DNA of 64,000 bases from NCBI RefSeq assembly GCF_035917455.1, contig NZ_CP109078.1:2604001-2668000 (forward strand), in the 5' to 3' direction. Origin of the DNA: Micromonospora sp. NBC_01796 (GTDB lineage: Bacteria > Actinomycetota > Actinomycetes > Mycobacteriales > Micromonosporaceae). The notes under the pieces are model-generated. The model was not told the origin of the DNA and did no database searches. It saw only the letters and a list, made by a program, of their open reading frames with translations. The position numbers and the translations under genes are program-made. Shown one piece after another: positions 1-8,478 of the stretch (position 1 is its first letter; the number at the start of each line of letters is the position of its first letter).

Positions 1-226
1 GTGTCTCGATCAGGTTGACCGGTTCGCCGCCGACGATGGCGACCAGGGCTCCGGCCAGTTCTCCGTAGTGCACGGTGTCGGTGACGTCGTCCGAGCGGGC
101 CGCCGGGGCGAGGTCGAGTTCCAGCACCACGTCGACGATGAAGTCCTGCCCCTGCGCCCGTTCGAAGTCGAAGACGCCGTGGTGACCTCGGGCGCGCAGC
201 CCGGTGAGTTCGATCCGGTCGCTCAT
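1..226 (-). CDS. folB: Dihydroneopterin aldolase FolB (3' part cut off)
   Basis: Folate biosynthesis enzyme that converts 7,8-dihydroneopterin to 6-hydroxymethyl-dihydropterin and glycolaldehyde in the cytoplasm. The first 75 residues are visible, starting MSDRIELTGLRARGHHGVFD, which carries the family's N-terminal GxxGHHGVFxxE signature. The rest lies beyond the window start. The ATG (224-226) overlaps the folP stop as ATGA, so folB is translationally coupled to folP. In related actinobacteria folK usually follows. The assignment rests on the signature and the folP neighbour and is secure. Confidence 0.93.
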   Translation of the reverse strand, partial: MSDRIELTGLRARGHHGVFDFERAQGQDFIVDVVLELDLAPAARSDDVTDTVHYGELAGALVAIVGGEPVNLIET

Positions 227-1197
227 CGCCCGGGCTCCGATCCGACCGGCGCGGGTACCGCACCGACCAGGCGGGGTCGGCCGCTCGCCTGCCAGACGGC
301 GAGCGCGTCCGCGGTGCCGCGTACGTCGTGCACCCGTACGCCCCACGCGCCGGCGGCCACCGCGAGCACGCTGGTGGCGATGGTCGCCGCCGCGCGTTCG
401 TCGGTCGGGCGCGGGCTGCCGTCCGGCCCGGCCAGCAGCGCACCCAGGTACGACTTGCGGCTGGCGGCGAACAGCAGCGGGTAACCGAGCGCCAGCAGGT
501 CGGGGAGGCGGGCGGTGAGCTGCCAGTTGTCGGCGGCCCGCTTGGCGAAGCCGAGTCCGGGGTCGATCACGATCCGGTCGGCGGCGACACCGGCGGTGAG
601 CGCGTCGTCGATCCGCTGGCCCAGCTCGGCCTTCACGTCGGCCACCACGTCGGTGTAGTTGGCCAGGTCCCGCATCTGTTTGGCGTGCCCGCGCCAGTGC
701 ATCAGCACCCACGGGCAGCCGGCGTCGGCGACGACCTTCGCCATGTCCGGGTCGGCCAGTCCACCGGAGACGTCGTTGACGACCGTCACGCCCGCGGCGA
801 GCGCGGCGGCGGCCACGCCGGCCCGGTAGGTGTCGATGCTCATCGGTACGCCGTGCGCGGCCAGTTCGCGGATGACCGGCAGCACCCGGGCGGCCTCGGT
901 CTCGGCGTCCACCCGCTCCGCGCCGGGTCGGGTCGACTCGCCGCCGACGTCGACCAGCCGGGCGCCTTCGCGGTACATCTGCAACCCGTGCCGTACGGCC
1001 GCGTCGAGATCGGCGTACCGCCCGCCGTCGGAGAACGAGTCCGGGGTGACGTTGAGGACCCCCATCACGACCGGCCGGTCCGTACGCAGCAGATCGTCCG
1101 GTCCGGCCCCGGTGGGCGGGGCGTGGTCGGGGGCGTCCGGGGGCGGCCCGGGGGGCGATCCGGGAGCGCCGGCGGGGCCGTGAGCCAACTCAGTCAC
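223..1197 (-). CDS. folP: Dihydropteroate synthase FolP
   Basis: Condenses 6-hydroxymethyl-dihydropterin diphosphate with p-aminobenzoate to dihydropteroate; it is the sulfonamide target. The 324-aa product shows the DHPS TIM-barrel signatures in order: MGVLNVTPDSFSDGG (about residue 45), the second pterin signature GGESTRPGA (about 85), SIDTYR, NDVSGG, the SRKSYLG loop and the C-terminal RVHDV. The first roughly 35 residues form a Gly/Pro-rich tail that is not part of the fold, so a later start is possible, although no better one is evident. It overlaps folB by ATGA. The usual upstream partner folE lies 13 kb away, separated by the secretion-like block. Confidence 0.95.
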   Translation of the reverse strand: MTELAHGPAGAPGSPPGPPPDAPDHAPPTGAGPDDLLRTDRPVVMGVLNVTPDSFSDGGRYADLDAAVRHGLQMYREGARLVDVGGESTRPGAERVDAETEAARVLPVIRELAAHGVPMSIDTYRAGVAAAALAAGVTVVNDVSGGLADPDMAKVVADAGCPWVLMHWRGHAKQMRDLANYTDVVADVKAELGQRIDDALTAGVAADRIVIDPGLGFAKRAADNWQLTARLPDLLALGYPLLFAASRKSYLGALLAGPDGSPRPTDERAAATIATSVLAVAAGAWGVRVHDVRGTADALAVWQASGRPRLVGAVPAPVGSEPGR

Positions 1198-1526
1198 GGC
1201 TAGACGTTACCTACCGGCCGTCGGCGTACCACGCTCCACCTGGGCAGTAATTGGTCAACTAGACCGGACAAGCGAGCCGTAACGGTGACACTCCACTTGG
1301 CTTGTTCGAAGCAGGCACGGGCCGTACCCTTTGGAATTGCGCAACAGCCGGACGTCGAAGCTTGAGGAGATGGGCCGAAGCGGACCAAAACGCCCAGAAA
1401 CCGTCACCGCTCGCGGTGATGGTCGAGACAGAGGGTCAACCCGGCACCGTTTCGCCGACCCGCTTGTTCGGCCGGGTTTGACAACTGCAGTGCGCGACTT
1501 TGGTCGCCGCACCGGGGAGGATTCCG
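1198..1526. promoter_or_regulatory. Divergent intergenic region between folP and the T4SS-like operon
   Basis: This 329-bp gene-free stretch must hold the promoters of folP (leftwards) and of the secretion-like operon (rightwards). A consensus -35 hexamer TTGACA lies at 1478-1483, without a convincing -10 at the right distance. A small inverted repeat CACCGC-TC-GCGGTG lies near 1407-1420. A strong ribosome binding site GGGGAGG (1514-1520) precedes the first gene. No tRNA, attachment site or integrase remnant was seen here. Confidence 0.4.
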
Positions 1527-1841
1527 ATGATCGCCATGGAGCTGGCGGAGACGGCGTGGGCCAGCACCACGCACGCGCTCCACACGGTTGCCGTGCTCGC
1601 CGCCGAGCCGGAGCCGACGCCGGGTATCAACACCGAAGGCGTGGTCCAGTTCTTCGCCAGCAAGATCGCGCCCATCCTGCTTGCCGTACTCGGAGTGATC
1701 TTCATCGGTCGGGCCAGCCGCGGTGAGATCTCGAAGGTGCTGACCAGCTCGGCCATCGCCATCGTTGGCCTGGCCTTCATCGCCGGTGCCGCCACGCTCT
1801 TCTTCGTCGGCGACTACCTGATCAAACTGATCTTCGAGTAG
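1527..1841 (+). CDS. Small two-TM protein, VirB2/pilin-like position in T4SS-like operon
   Basis: First gene of the secretion-like operon, 104 aa. It has a short N-terminal segment, a polar stretch (EPEPTPGINTEG) and two hydrophobic helices (about residues 45-60 and 72-96) separated by a basic loop, GRASRGEISK. This is the layout of VirB2/TrbC-type subunits and of the small membrane proteins of Gram-positive conjugation loci. The start was chosen at ATG 1527 because GGGGAGG sits six bases upstream; an upstream in-frame GTG at 1500 lacks such a site. The order VirB2-like, VirB3-like, VirB4-like matches type IV secretion loci. The pilin role is inferred from position and topology, not from a recognised motif. 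Confidence 0.7.
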   Translation: MIAMELAETAWASTTHALHTVAVLAAEPEPTPGINTEGVVQFFASKIAPILLAVLGVIFIGRASRGEISKVLTSSAIAIVGLAFIAGAATLFFVGDYLIKLIFE

Positions 1842-1857
1842 ACCGCGGAGCTTCCAG

Positions 1858-2220
1858 ATGCGGCTGCGCACCGACGACGACATCTACCGAGCACGTCTGG
1901 TCTACCTCGGGCCGCCCGGCTACACCCTGCCGGTGCACCTGCCCTACGCCCAGTACGGCCTGTTCCTGCTGCTGGTGCCGCTGTACATCTTCATCCACTG
2001 GCTGTTCACCCTCAAGGTCGAACTCTTTCCGGCCTGGGAAATCGCACTCGCGATCGTCACCACGTCCTTCATCTTCCGGCACGTCGACCCGGACCGGCCC
2101 GCCCGCATGGTCATCCGCACCGCGCTGACCGACTGGCGGCGTACCCGCGAACCGGCCACGGAGCAGCGCGATCCCCGGTTGATCGCGACCCGCATCCGGA
2201 TCCGGGAGGACCTGGCATGA
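1858..2220 (+). CDS. VirB3/PrgI/TcpE-like inner-membrane protein of T4SS-like operon
   Basis: A 120-aa membrane protein directly upstream of the VirB4-like ATPase. Two closely spaced hydrophobic helices (about residues 36-52 and 57-75) follow an Arg-rich start and precede a basic tail with RTALTDWRRTRE. Small two-TM proteins of this kind (VirB3, PrgI, TcpE) anchor VirB4-type ATPases at the membrane in type IV systems. GGAG lies eight bases before the ATG. The stop overlaps the start of a 44-aa frame (ATGA), so translation is probably coupled. The family call rests on size, topology and position. Confidence 0.7.
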   Translation: MRLRTDDDIYRARLVYLGPPGYTLPVHLPYAQYGLFLLLVPLYIFIHWLFTLKVELFPAWEIALAIVTTSFIFRHVDPDRPARMVIRTALTDWRRTREPATEQRDPRLIATRIRIREDLA

Positions 2221-2351
2221 GTAGGCAGCGGACGAGCGTAGGGCTCGGGGTGGCGGCCGGAGCGGCCGTGTGGAACGAATCGAGGCGGCGCGTGGACAAC
2301 TGGTCGAGGTCTGTGGCGGGAGCGTTCCGGTCGGGCGAGGCGACGGCATGA
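2217..2351 (+). CDS. 44-aa basic peptide embedded in T4SS-like operon
   Basis: A short frame with an ATGA overlap at each end: its ATG (2217-2219) overlaps the stop of the VirB3-like gene, and its TGA (2349-2351) overlaps the ATG of the VirB4-like gene. GGGAGGA at 2204-2210 gives it a good ribosome binding site. The product is basic and Ala/Gly/Ser-rich, beginning MSRQRTSVGLG, with a VAAGAAVW stretch too short for a membrane helix and several Arg-rich turns. I do not recognise it. It may be a real small subunit or a coupling frame that delivers ribosomes to the ATPase start; the exact double overlap favours translation. Confidence 0.6.
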   Translation: MSRQRTSVGLGVAAGAAVWNESRRRVDNWSRSVAGAFRSGEATA

Positions 2352-5300
2352 CCCGCCCCGCCACGCCGGGTTCCGCTCACCCGGCCGACGGTCCGGCCGG
2401 CCCCAGGGGTCACGGTACGCGACCAATCAGCTACGCCGAGCCTGATCTTGACGAGGACGAGACCGTCAACGACGCGCTCGTCGCCACCCCCGGCAACGGT
2501 GGCGCGGCCGTCTTCCAGGCACCCCAGCCGACGCGGGGACGCCCGACCGCACCGGCCACGCCCAGCGCCACCCCGCCGCCGGCCGACGGGCCGGACATCG
2601 ACTCGCCCTTCCTCGACCTGTTCGGCGGCGCGCTGCCGGTCCCGCCGCCGCCCCGGACGATCGCACCGCCCGCGACCGGGCAGCCGCCGTCGGCCCCGCA
2701 CACCGGAGCGACACCACCGGCGATCGCCCCGCACCAGGGACCGCCGCCCCGTCCGGTGGGGAGCCGACCCACACCCGGCCGGGCCGTCGCCGACCACCCC
2801 GAACCGCCCCGGACCATCCCGGAAGTCACCGTCGTGGCGGACACCGGATGGGCCGCGCACCCCGCCGAACTGCCGGCCTGGGAGCCGGACGAGCTGCCCG
2901 AACCGGCACCGAGGACCCGTACGACGGATCCGGCCATACCGGCGATGGACCCGGCCCGGCGACGGATCGCCGCCGGCCCGCCCACCCAACGCGCCGCCAC
3001 CTCGGCCGGTGCACCCCCGCGTCGCCGCATCCCCGAGCAGGCGACCAACCCGGCGGTGGCACCGGAAACGGCGTACCCGCAGTCGCCGGGCGACCCGTAC
3101 GCCGAACGGAACGCGGAGGCACGGACCTCGGCCCGCCCGGCGGACACCGACACCCGCGCACCCGGCGCGGACCCCCGCTTCACCGAGACCGGCTTCCGGC
3201 AGGGCCGTCCGGACCCGCGACAGGCCGACCAGGAGCCCCGGGAGGACTACCGGGACCCTCGGGAGGACGACCCGCGCCAGCAACCGGACGACACCGGGTC
3301 TAAGCGGGGCCGGGAGCGGACCGGCCGGTCCCGGCGCCGCGAATCGGAACCGAAGCCCACCCAGGTACGTCCACCAAAGGTGAAGTTCACCGACCGCGAC
3401 CCCGCGATCGAACTCGCCATCACCGAGATCGCCGGCCACCTGACCTTCACCCCGAACACGGTGACCGCCTGGTACTGGCTGCCCGAGGTGCGCTGGGCGT
3501 TCCGCCCCGACGCCGAACGGGAGGCCCTGCTCGCCGCCATCTCCGAGCAGTACGCCGGCCTCGCCGGGTTCCGGCTGCACCTGCGCCGGACCACCCGCCC
3601 GTTCCCGGCCGACGAGTGGGCCCGCACCGTCGACGCCCACACCCCGAACCCGCTGGCCGCCGTACCCGGCGCGGCGAGTTGGTCGGACCACCTCGTCGCC
3701 GCCCAACGGCACCTGCTCTCGGTCAACCACGCCGAGGGTCAGACCTACCTCGGGGTCACCTTCGCCCGCCGGTCCCTGGGCAACTCGCTCACCGAACGGG
3801 TCCTGCGGACCTTCGGACGCGGGGTCGCCGACGGGGAACGCCGCAAGCTCGGCCGCACCGTCGAACAGTTCGACGAGGTGCTCGGCGCGTTCGGCATGCG
3901 CGGCCGGCGGGTCACCGCGACCGAACTGGAATGGCTGCTCTACCGCTCGGTGGCCCTCTGCATGGCCCCGCCCGGCACCCTCTCCCCGGTGACGAACGGC
4001 CAGTGGGAACGCGGCGACCTGCTCGCCCTGACCGAACAGGTCGAGCGTTACCGCAGCCCGTACGGGTCCACGGTCAAGCTGGTCAACCGGATGACCGGCG
4101 AGGAACGCCACGTGGCGGTGCTCGCCGTCGGCCGGATGGAGCCGCTGGAGATCCCCGAACGGCACGAGCCGTGGCTGCACTTCCACGAACGACTGCCCTG
4201 GCCGATGGAGCTGTCCACCCGGATCGACATCCTCGGATCGGGTGACTCGTTCCGGAACCTGGAACACCGGCTGCGGATGATCCGGTCACAGCAGCTCGAC
4301 TACGCCGAGCACGGTATCGACGCCCCGCCCGAGCTGGAACGGCTCGCCAAGCGCGCCCTCATCATCGGCGACGAGATGACCACCGGCCTGCCCGTCGACT
4401 CCGCCCGCGCACACGGCTGGCACCGGATCGCGGTCGGCGGACGCACCCGCGAGGAGTGCCTCGAACGGGCCCGACGGCTCATCCAGCTCTACTCCCGGGA
4501 ACTGCGCATCTCGCTGCAACACCCGAAGAACCAGGACTGGCTGGCCCGCGAGTTCATCCCCGGCGAACCGATCGCCAACACCGGCTACATCCGACGGATG
4601 CCGGTCAACCTCCTGGCCGCCGCGCTGCCCCAGGCCGCGTCCACGGTCGGCGACCGCCGTGGGGACCTGATCGGGCGTACGGCCGGAACCTGCCGCCGGC
4701 CGGTCTTCCTCGACCTGCACTTCCCCACCGAGGTACGCGAACGCTCCGGACTGGCCGTGTTCGTCGCCGAGCCCGGTGGTGGCAAGTCGACCCTGCTCGG
4801 CGCCCTGGGTTACCTGGCCGCCCGGCGGGGTGTCCAGGTGACCCTGCTCGACCCGTCCGGCCCGCTGGCCCGGCTCTGCTCGATGCCGGAGCTGCGGCCG
4901 TACTCCAGGGTGCTGAACCTGACCGGGTCGGAACAGGGCACGCTGGCGCCGTACGCGCTGATCCCCACCCCGCTGCGGTCGGAGTTCGCGACCGGGGCGG
5001 CCGGTGACCGGGAGTTCGAGATCTCCCTGTCCAACTCCCGGGCCGAGCGCCGGATGCTGGTGCAGGACATCTGCATGATGCTGGTGCCGCCGCAGGTGGC
5101 CCGCGAGGCGTCCACCGCCACCCTACTGCGGCACGCCGTACGCCAGGTGCCGGCCGAGGAGACCTCCACCCTGGACGACGTGGTCGCCTGCCTGGCCACC
5201 CTCGACAACGACGAGGGCAAGGAGCTGGCGAACCTCCTGCTCGACACCGCCGAGATGCCGCTTGCGCTGCTCTTCTTCGGCCGCCCGCCGGCCGGACTGC

Positions 5301-5941
5301 TCGGTGCCGACGCCGCGCTCACCGTGATCACGATGGCCGGGCTGCGCCTGCCCGACCTGAAGATCGAGCGCGAGTACTGGTCGGCCGAGGAGGCGCTCGC
5401 GCTGCCCATGCTGCACACCGCGCACCGGCTCGCGGTCCGCCGCTGCTACGGCGGGTCGATGGCCTCGCGGAAGATGGTCGGGCTGGACGAGGCCCACTTC
5501 ATGGAGGGCTGGCGCTCCGGCCGGTCGTTCCTGGTCCGGCTGGCCCGGGACTCCCGGAAGTGGAACATCGCCGCCCTGGTGGCGTCGCAGAACCCGCGCG
5601 ACATCCTGGGCCTGGACGTACAGAACCTGGTGTCGACGGTTTTCGTGGGTCGGATCGCCGAGGACACCGAGATCGCCTCCGAGGCGTTGCGCCTGCTCCG
5701 GGTGCCGGTCAACGACGGCTACGAGGCGACCCTCGCCTCGTTGTCCAACGTGGACACTTCATCGGCCTCCCGGCTGGGCTTCCGCGAGTTCGTGATGCGG
5801 GACGTCGACGGACGGGTGCAGAAGATCCGGGTCGACGTGTCGTACGTCGAAGGCCTGCTCGACCACCTGGACACCACTCCGGCGAGCGCGGCCTCGACTC
5901 CGGCCAACCTGCCGATCCCCCTCGCGGACCTGGAGGCTTGA
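2348..5941 (+). CDS. VirB4-like T4SS ATPase with long disordered N-terminus
   Basis: A 1197-aa ATPase expected to energise assembly and transport of a type IV secretion-like machine. The first 340 residues are Pro/Arg/Thr-rich and probably disordered. A conserved domain follows from about residue 345 (WYWLPEVRWAF, about residue 370). The RecA-like motor has Walker A AEPGGGKSTLLG (about 806-817) and Walker B MVGLDEAHFMEG (about 1042), then an SRKWNIAALVASQNPRD segment typical of the VirB4/TrbE/HerA-FtsK superfamily. The start was set at ATG 2348, which overlaps the preceding stop; longer in-frame starts would run through the small upstream gene. It ends one base before the next gene. TcpF- and VirB4-type proteins of conjugative elements are the closest known group; the N-terminal extension is unusual. 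Confidence 0.85.
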   Translation: MTRPATPGSAHPADGPAGPRGHGTRPISYAEPDLDEDETVNDALVATPGNGGAAVFQAPQPTRGRPTAPATPSATPPPADGPDIDSPFLDLFGGALPVPPPPRTIAPPATGQPPSAPHTGATPPAIAPHQGPPPRPVGSRPTPGRAVADHPEPPRTIPEVTVVADTGWAAHPAELPAWEPDELPEPAPRTRTTDPAIPAMDPARRRIAAGPPTQRAATSAGAPPRRRIPEQATNPAVAPETAYPQSPGDPYAERNAEARTSARPADTDTRAPGADPRFTETGFRQGRPDPRQADQEPREDYRDPREDDPRQQPDDTGSKRGRERTGRSRRRESEPKPTQVRPPKVKFTDRDPAIELAITEIAGHLTFTPNTVTAWYWLPEVRWAFRPDAEREALLAAISEQYAGLAGFRLHLRRTTRPFPADEWARTVDAHTPNPLAAVPGAASWSDHLVAAQRHLLSVNHAEGQTYLGVTFARRSLGNSLTERVLRTFGRGVADGERRKLGRTVEQFDEVLGAFGMRGRRVTATELEWLLYRSVALCMAPPGTLSPVTNGQWERGDLLALTEQVERYRSPYGSTVKLVNRMTGEERHVAVLAVGRMEPLEIPERHEPWLHFHERLPWPMELSTRIDILGSGDSFRNLEHRLRMIRSQQLDYAEHGIDAPPELERLAKRALIIGDEMTTGLPVDSARAHGWHRIAVGGRTREECLERARRLIQLYSRELRISLQHPKNQDWLAREFIPGEPIANTGYIRRMPVNLLAAALPQAASTVGDRRGDLIGRTAGTCRRPVFLDLHFPTEVRERSGLAVFVAEPGGGKSTLLGALGYLAARRGVQVTLLDPSGPLARLCSMPELRPYSRVLNLTGSEQGTLAPYALIPTPLRSEFATGAAGDREFEISLSNSRAERRMLVQDICMMLVPPQVAREASTATLLRHAVRQVPAEETSTLDDVVACLATLDNDEGKELANLLLDTAEMPLALLFFGRPPAGLLGADAALTVITMAGLRLPDLKIEREYWSAEEALALPMLHTAHRLAVRRCYGGSMASRKMVGLDEAHFMEGWRSGRSFLVRLARDSRKWNIAALVASQNPRDILGLDVQNLVSTVFVGRIAEDTEIASEALRLLRVPVNDGYEATLASLSNVDTSSASRLGFREFVMRDVDGRVQKIRVDVSYVEGLLDHLDTTPASAASTPANLPIPLADLEA

Positions 5942-5942
5942 C

Positions 5943-7904
5943 ATGGCGCGGGCCGGCGTACGCAGCATCGCGTTCCTCCTCGCCCTCGCCGTACTCGCGG
6001 TGGCGACCGTGTCCTGGCCCCTGTTCGGCGCGGCCACGGCGTCTGCCTCGGTCACGCCGACCGCCGGGCTGCCGACCCTGGCCCCCACCGACCTCTGCAC
6101 CACGGAGGAGTGGCAGGCGGACTTCCGGACCTGCGTGGACAAGCTCCAGGACGTCACCGGTGGGGCCGCCGACTGCCTGGACCCGCCCACCCCGGGGACC
6201 CCGGACTCCGGCCTCGCCGGGTGGTTCGCCGCCCGCCCGGACTCGGTGACCACCCCCGGTGTACGCGGGCTCTACAGCGACTACGGCTACGCCGGGTACA
6301 GCTACGAGACCTACGACCAGGAGGGTGGCTGTGCCGCCGGTGTGGTCAACCCGGCGAGCCTGGCGCTGACCAAGGTGGCCAGCGGTGAGCTGATGGCGGC
6401 GACCGCGATCATCGGTGCGTCGAACGCGCTGCGTGAGCGGGCCTGGGATCCCCGGACCATGTGGGACTGGGCGAATCCGCTGGTCGAACAGGCGACCAAG
6501 GCGGTCTACGAGAAGGTCTTCAGCGTCTTCGGGATCATCACTCTCTGTATTGTCGGTCTCTATCTGCTGTGGCGGTCCCGGCAGTCCGAGATGAGCCACG
6601 CGATGACCACCGCCGCCTGGGCGCTGCTGGTGATGGTCGCGGTGACCGCCCTCGCCGCCTGGCCGGTCCAGTCCGCGAACGTGGCGGACAACGCCCTGAT
6701 CACCACGTTGAGTGTGGTGCACGGCGCGGTCGGCCCGTCGAGCAAGGACGTACCGCCGGACGAGTGCGTGCTGCCCGACCCGACCTGGTGCGCCGACAAC
6801 CGCCCACCCGCGGTACGGGCGAGCGACATCTCGACCGAGACCATGCTCTACCGGAACTGGCTGCGCGGGCTGCTCGGCTCGGCCGAGAGCGAGACCGCCA
6901 AGAAGTACGGCGAGGCGCTGTACGACGCCAAGTCGCTCACCTGGGAGGAAACCCAGGGGCTCCGGGCGAACCCGAGCACCCGGAACGCCATCTTCGCGGC
7001 GAAGAAGACCCAGTGGAACAAGGTCGCCCAGCAGATCAAGGTCGAGGACCCGGAGGCGTACGAGTACCTGCAGGGCACCCGGGACATGGAACGGATCGGC
7101 GCAGCCTTCATCGCCCTGCTCGCCGCCCTGCTCTTCGCCCTGTTCGACCTGACCGCGTCGCTGCTCGTACTGCTCGGTTTCCTGATCTTCCGGTGGGCGG
7201 TGATCGCGGCCCCGGTCCTCGGCACGGTCGGGCTGATGCGACCGGCCAGCGCCGGTCTGCGTCGACTGGCCAACGCGGTGGTCGCGGCCGTGTTCAACAT
7301 CGCCATCTTCGGCACCGGCGCGGCCATCTACCTCTTCGCCGTCGACCTGGTGATGAGCACGTCCACCCTCCCCGGCTGGCTCCAGGTGGTCCTCGTCTTC
7401 CTGACCGGGGTGGTCGGGTGGCTGCTGCTGCGGCCGTACCGCCGGATCACCCAGCTCGGCGGCAAGACCAGCACCCGGACGGTGGAGGCCGAGCAGTCCT
7501 GGCACCGCAGGTTCCTGCGCGACCTGCGCGAGTCGTCCCGGTCGGACCAGTCCGACTCGCGCGGCGACCGGGCGGCGGGCAAACGCCGGGAGGTGGTTGC
7601 CGAGCAGACCAACCTTCGCCCGGAAGCCCGGTTGGAGGACCCCTCCCACTCGGCGGACACCCGCTCCAACGAGCGTCCGGACGGCCGGGAGAACGCCGGT
7701 GGATCGACCGGGGCGACCGAGGAGGCCCCGTCTACGCAGCCGGCCACGGCACCGGCTCCCCGGCGGAACCGGGCGGGTGAGTGGACCGACCCGGACGTGC
7801 CGGCGGAGAAGCCGACCTACGTCCTCTACCGTCCCGATTCCGCGCCGAGGCCGGAGACCACTCCGGCACCGACCGCTCCGCGGATCCGGACCGAGGCGAG
7901 GTAG
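5943..7904 (+). CDS. VirB6-like polytopic membrane protein of T4SS-like operon
   Basis: A 653-aa protein with a signal sequence (residues 1-37, ending ATASAS), an extracytoplasmic domain containing several Cys (CTTEEW, TCVDK, DCLDP, GGCAAG), a TM pair at about 195-245, a second soluble stretch, and a cluster of about four TM helices at 380-500 followed by RPYRRITQLGG. The last 140 residues are polar and Pro/Arg-rich. A large multi-TM protein right after a VirB4-like ATPase corresponds to VirB6/TrbL/TcpH, the channel component of type IV systems. That role comes from topology and position. It starts one base after the ATPase stop, so the two are co-translated. Confidence 0.75.
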   Translation: MARAGVRSIAFLLALAVLAVATVSWPLFGAATASASVTPTAGLPTLAPTDLCTTEEWQADFRTCVDKLQDVTGGAADCLDPPTPGTPDSGLAGWFAARPDSVTTPGVRGLYSDYGYAGYSYETYDQEGGCAAGVVNPASLALTKVASGELMAATAIIGASNALRERAWDPRTMWDWANPLVEQATKAVYEKVFSVFGIITLCIVGLYLLWRSRQSEMSHAMTTAAWALLVMVAVTALAAWPVQSANVADNALITTLSVVHGAVGPSSKDVPPDECVLPDPTWCADNRPPAVRASDISTETMLYRNWLRGLLGSAESETAKKYGEALYDAKSLTWEETQGLRANPSTRNAIFAAKKTQWNKVAQQIKVEDPEAYEYLQGTRDMERIGAAFIALLAALLFALFDLTASLLVLLGFLIFRWAVIAAPVLGTVGLMRPASAGLRRLANAVVAAVFNIAIFGTGAAIYLFAVDLVMSTSTLPGWLQVVLVFLTGVVGWLLLRPYRRITQLGGKTSTRTVEAEQSWHRRFLRDLRESSRSDQSDSRGDRAAGKRREVVAEQTNLRPEARLEDPSHSADTRSNERPDGRENAGGSTGATEEAPSTQPATAPAPRRNRAGEWTDPDVPAEKPTYVLYRPDSAPRPETTPAPTAPRIRTEAR

Positions 7905-7910
7905 GTCGTC

Positions 7911-8459
7911 GTGCGGCGCGCGCTTGAAACCCTGGTCACCGGCATCCTGCGGTCCCGGCTCGGGATCGCGTTGGCCCTCGCGGTGGTGATCCTGGGCGTG
8001 GTCGGGGCGGCCCGACTCTTCTCCGGCGTAACCGGCGACGACGGCGGGCTGGCCGGCGCACCGGTCGCCCCGATCTCCACGGTCGATCCGACCGCCGGAA
8101 ACGACGGCATCCTCGCCACCGAACCGCCCCCGACACCACGGACGAGTCCGGGGGCGCCCGCACCGGAGGAGATCGCCCGCAAGTTCGCCACCTCCTGGCT
8201 CAAACACGACGGAGTGCCGGCCGAGCAGTGGTACGCCGCGCTCCGACCACTGTCGACCGGCGGGCTGGCCGATCGGCTCAGCGGGGTGGACCCGGCGGGC
8301 GTACCGGCCAGCCGGCTCACCGGCGAACTGGCCGTCATCACCCGCAGTGAAGAGTTCGTCGAGGTGACCGTGCCGGTCGACGCCGGCACGCTCCGCCTCG
8401 AACTGGTCGCGCCGCAGGGGCGGTGGCTGGTTGACGCGGTGGACTGGGAGCGCGGATGA
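7911..8459 (+). CDS. Single-TM protein, VirB8/TcpC-like candidate
   Basis: A 182-aa bitopic protein. A short cytoplasmic end is followed by one TM helix (about residues 18-38), a Pro/Thr-rich linker and a C-terminal domain of about 95 residues (EEIARKFATSWLKHDGV to GRWLVDAVDWERG). That domain has the alternating pattern of a small alpha/beta NTF2-like fold, as in VirB8 and TcpC. The GTG start (7911) lies six bases after the previous stop. VirB8-like proteins nucleate assembly of the channel at the membrane. This is a structural guess from topology and context. Confidence 0.6.
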   Translation: MRRALETLVTGILRSRLGIALALAVVILGVVGAARLFSGVTGDDGGLAGAPVAPISTVDPTAGNDGILATEPPPTPRTSPGAPAPEEIARKFATSWLKHDGVPAEQWYAALRPLSTGGLADRLSGVDPAGVPASRLTGELAVITRSEEFVEVTVPVDAGTLRLELVAPQGRWLVDAVDWERG

Positions 8460-8478
8460 CCACGGTCCGGGGTGAACG

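Noticed and set aside
2111-4267. A 718-codon minus-strand frame opposite the disordered part of the VirB4-like gene
   Set aside because: Although the VirB4-like N-terminus is low-complexity, the plus frame is continuous with the ATPase domain and has the stop-start overlaps; the minus frame has neither ribosome site nor domain.
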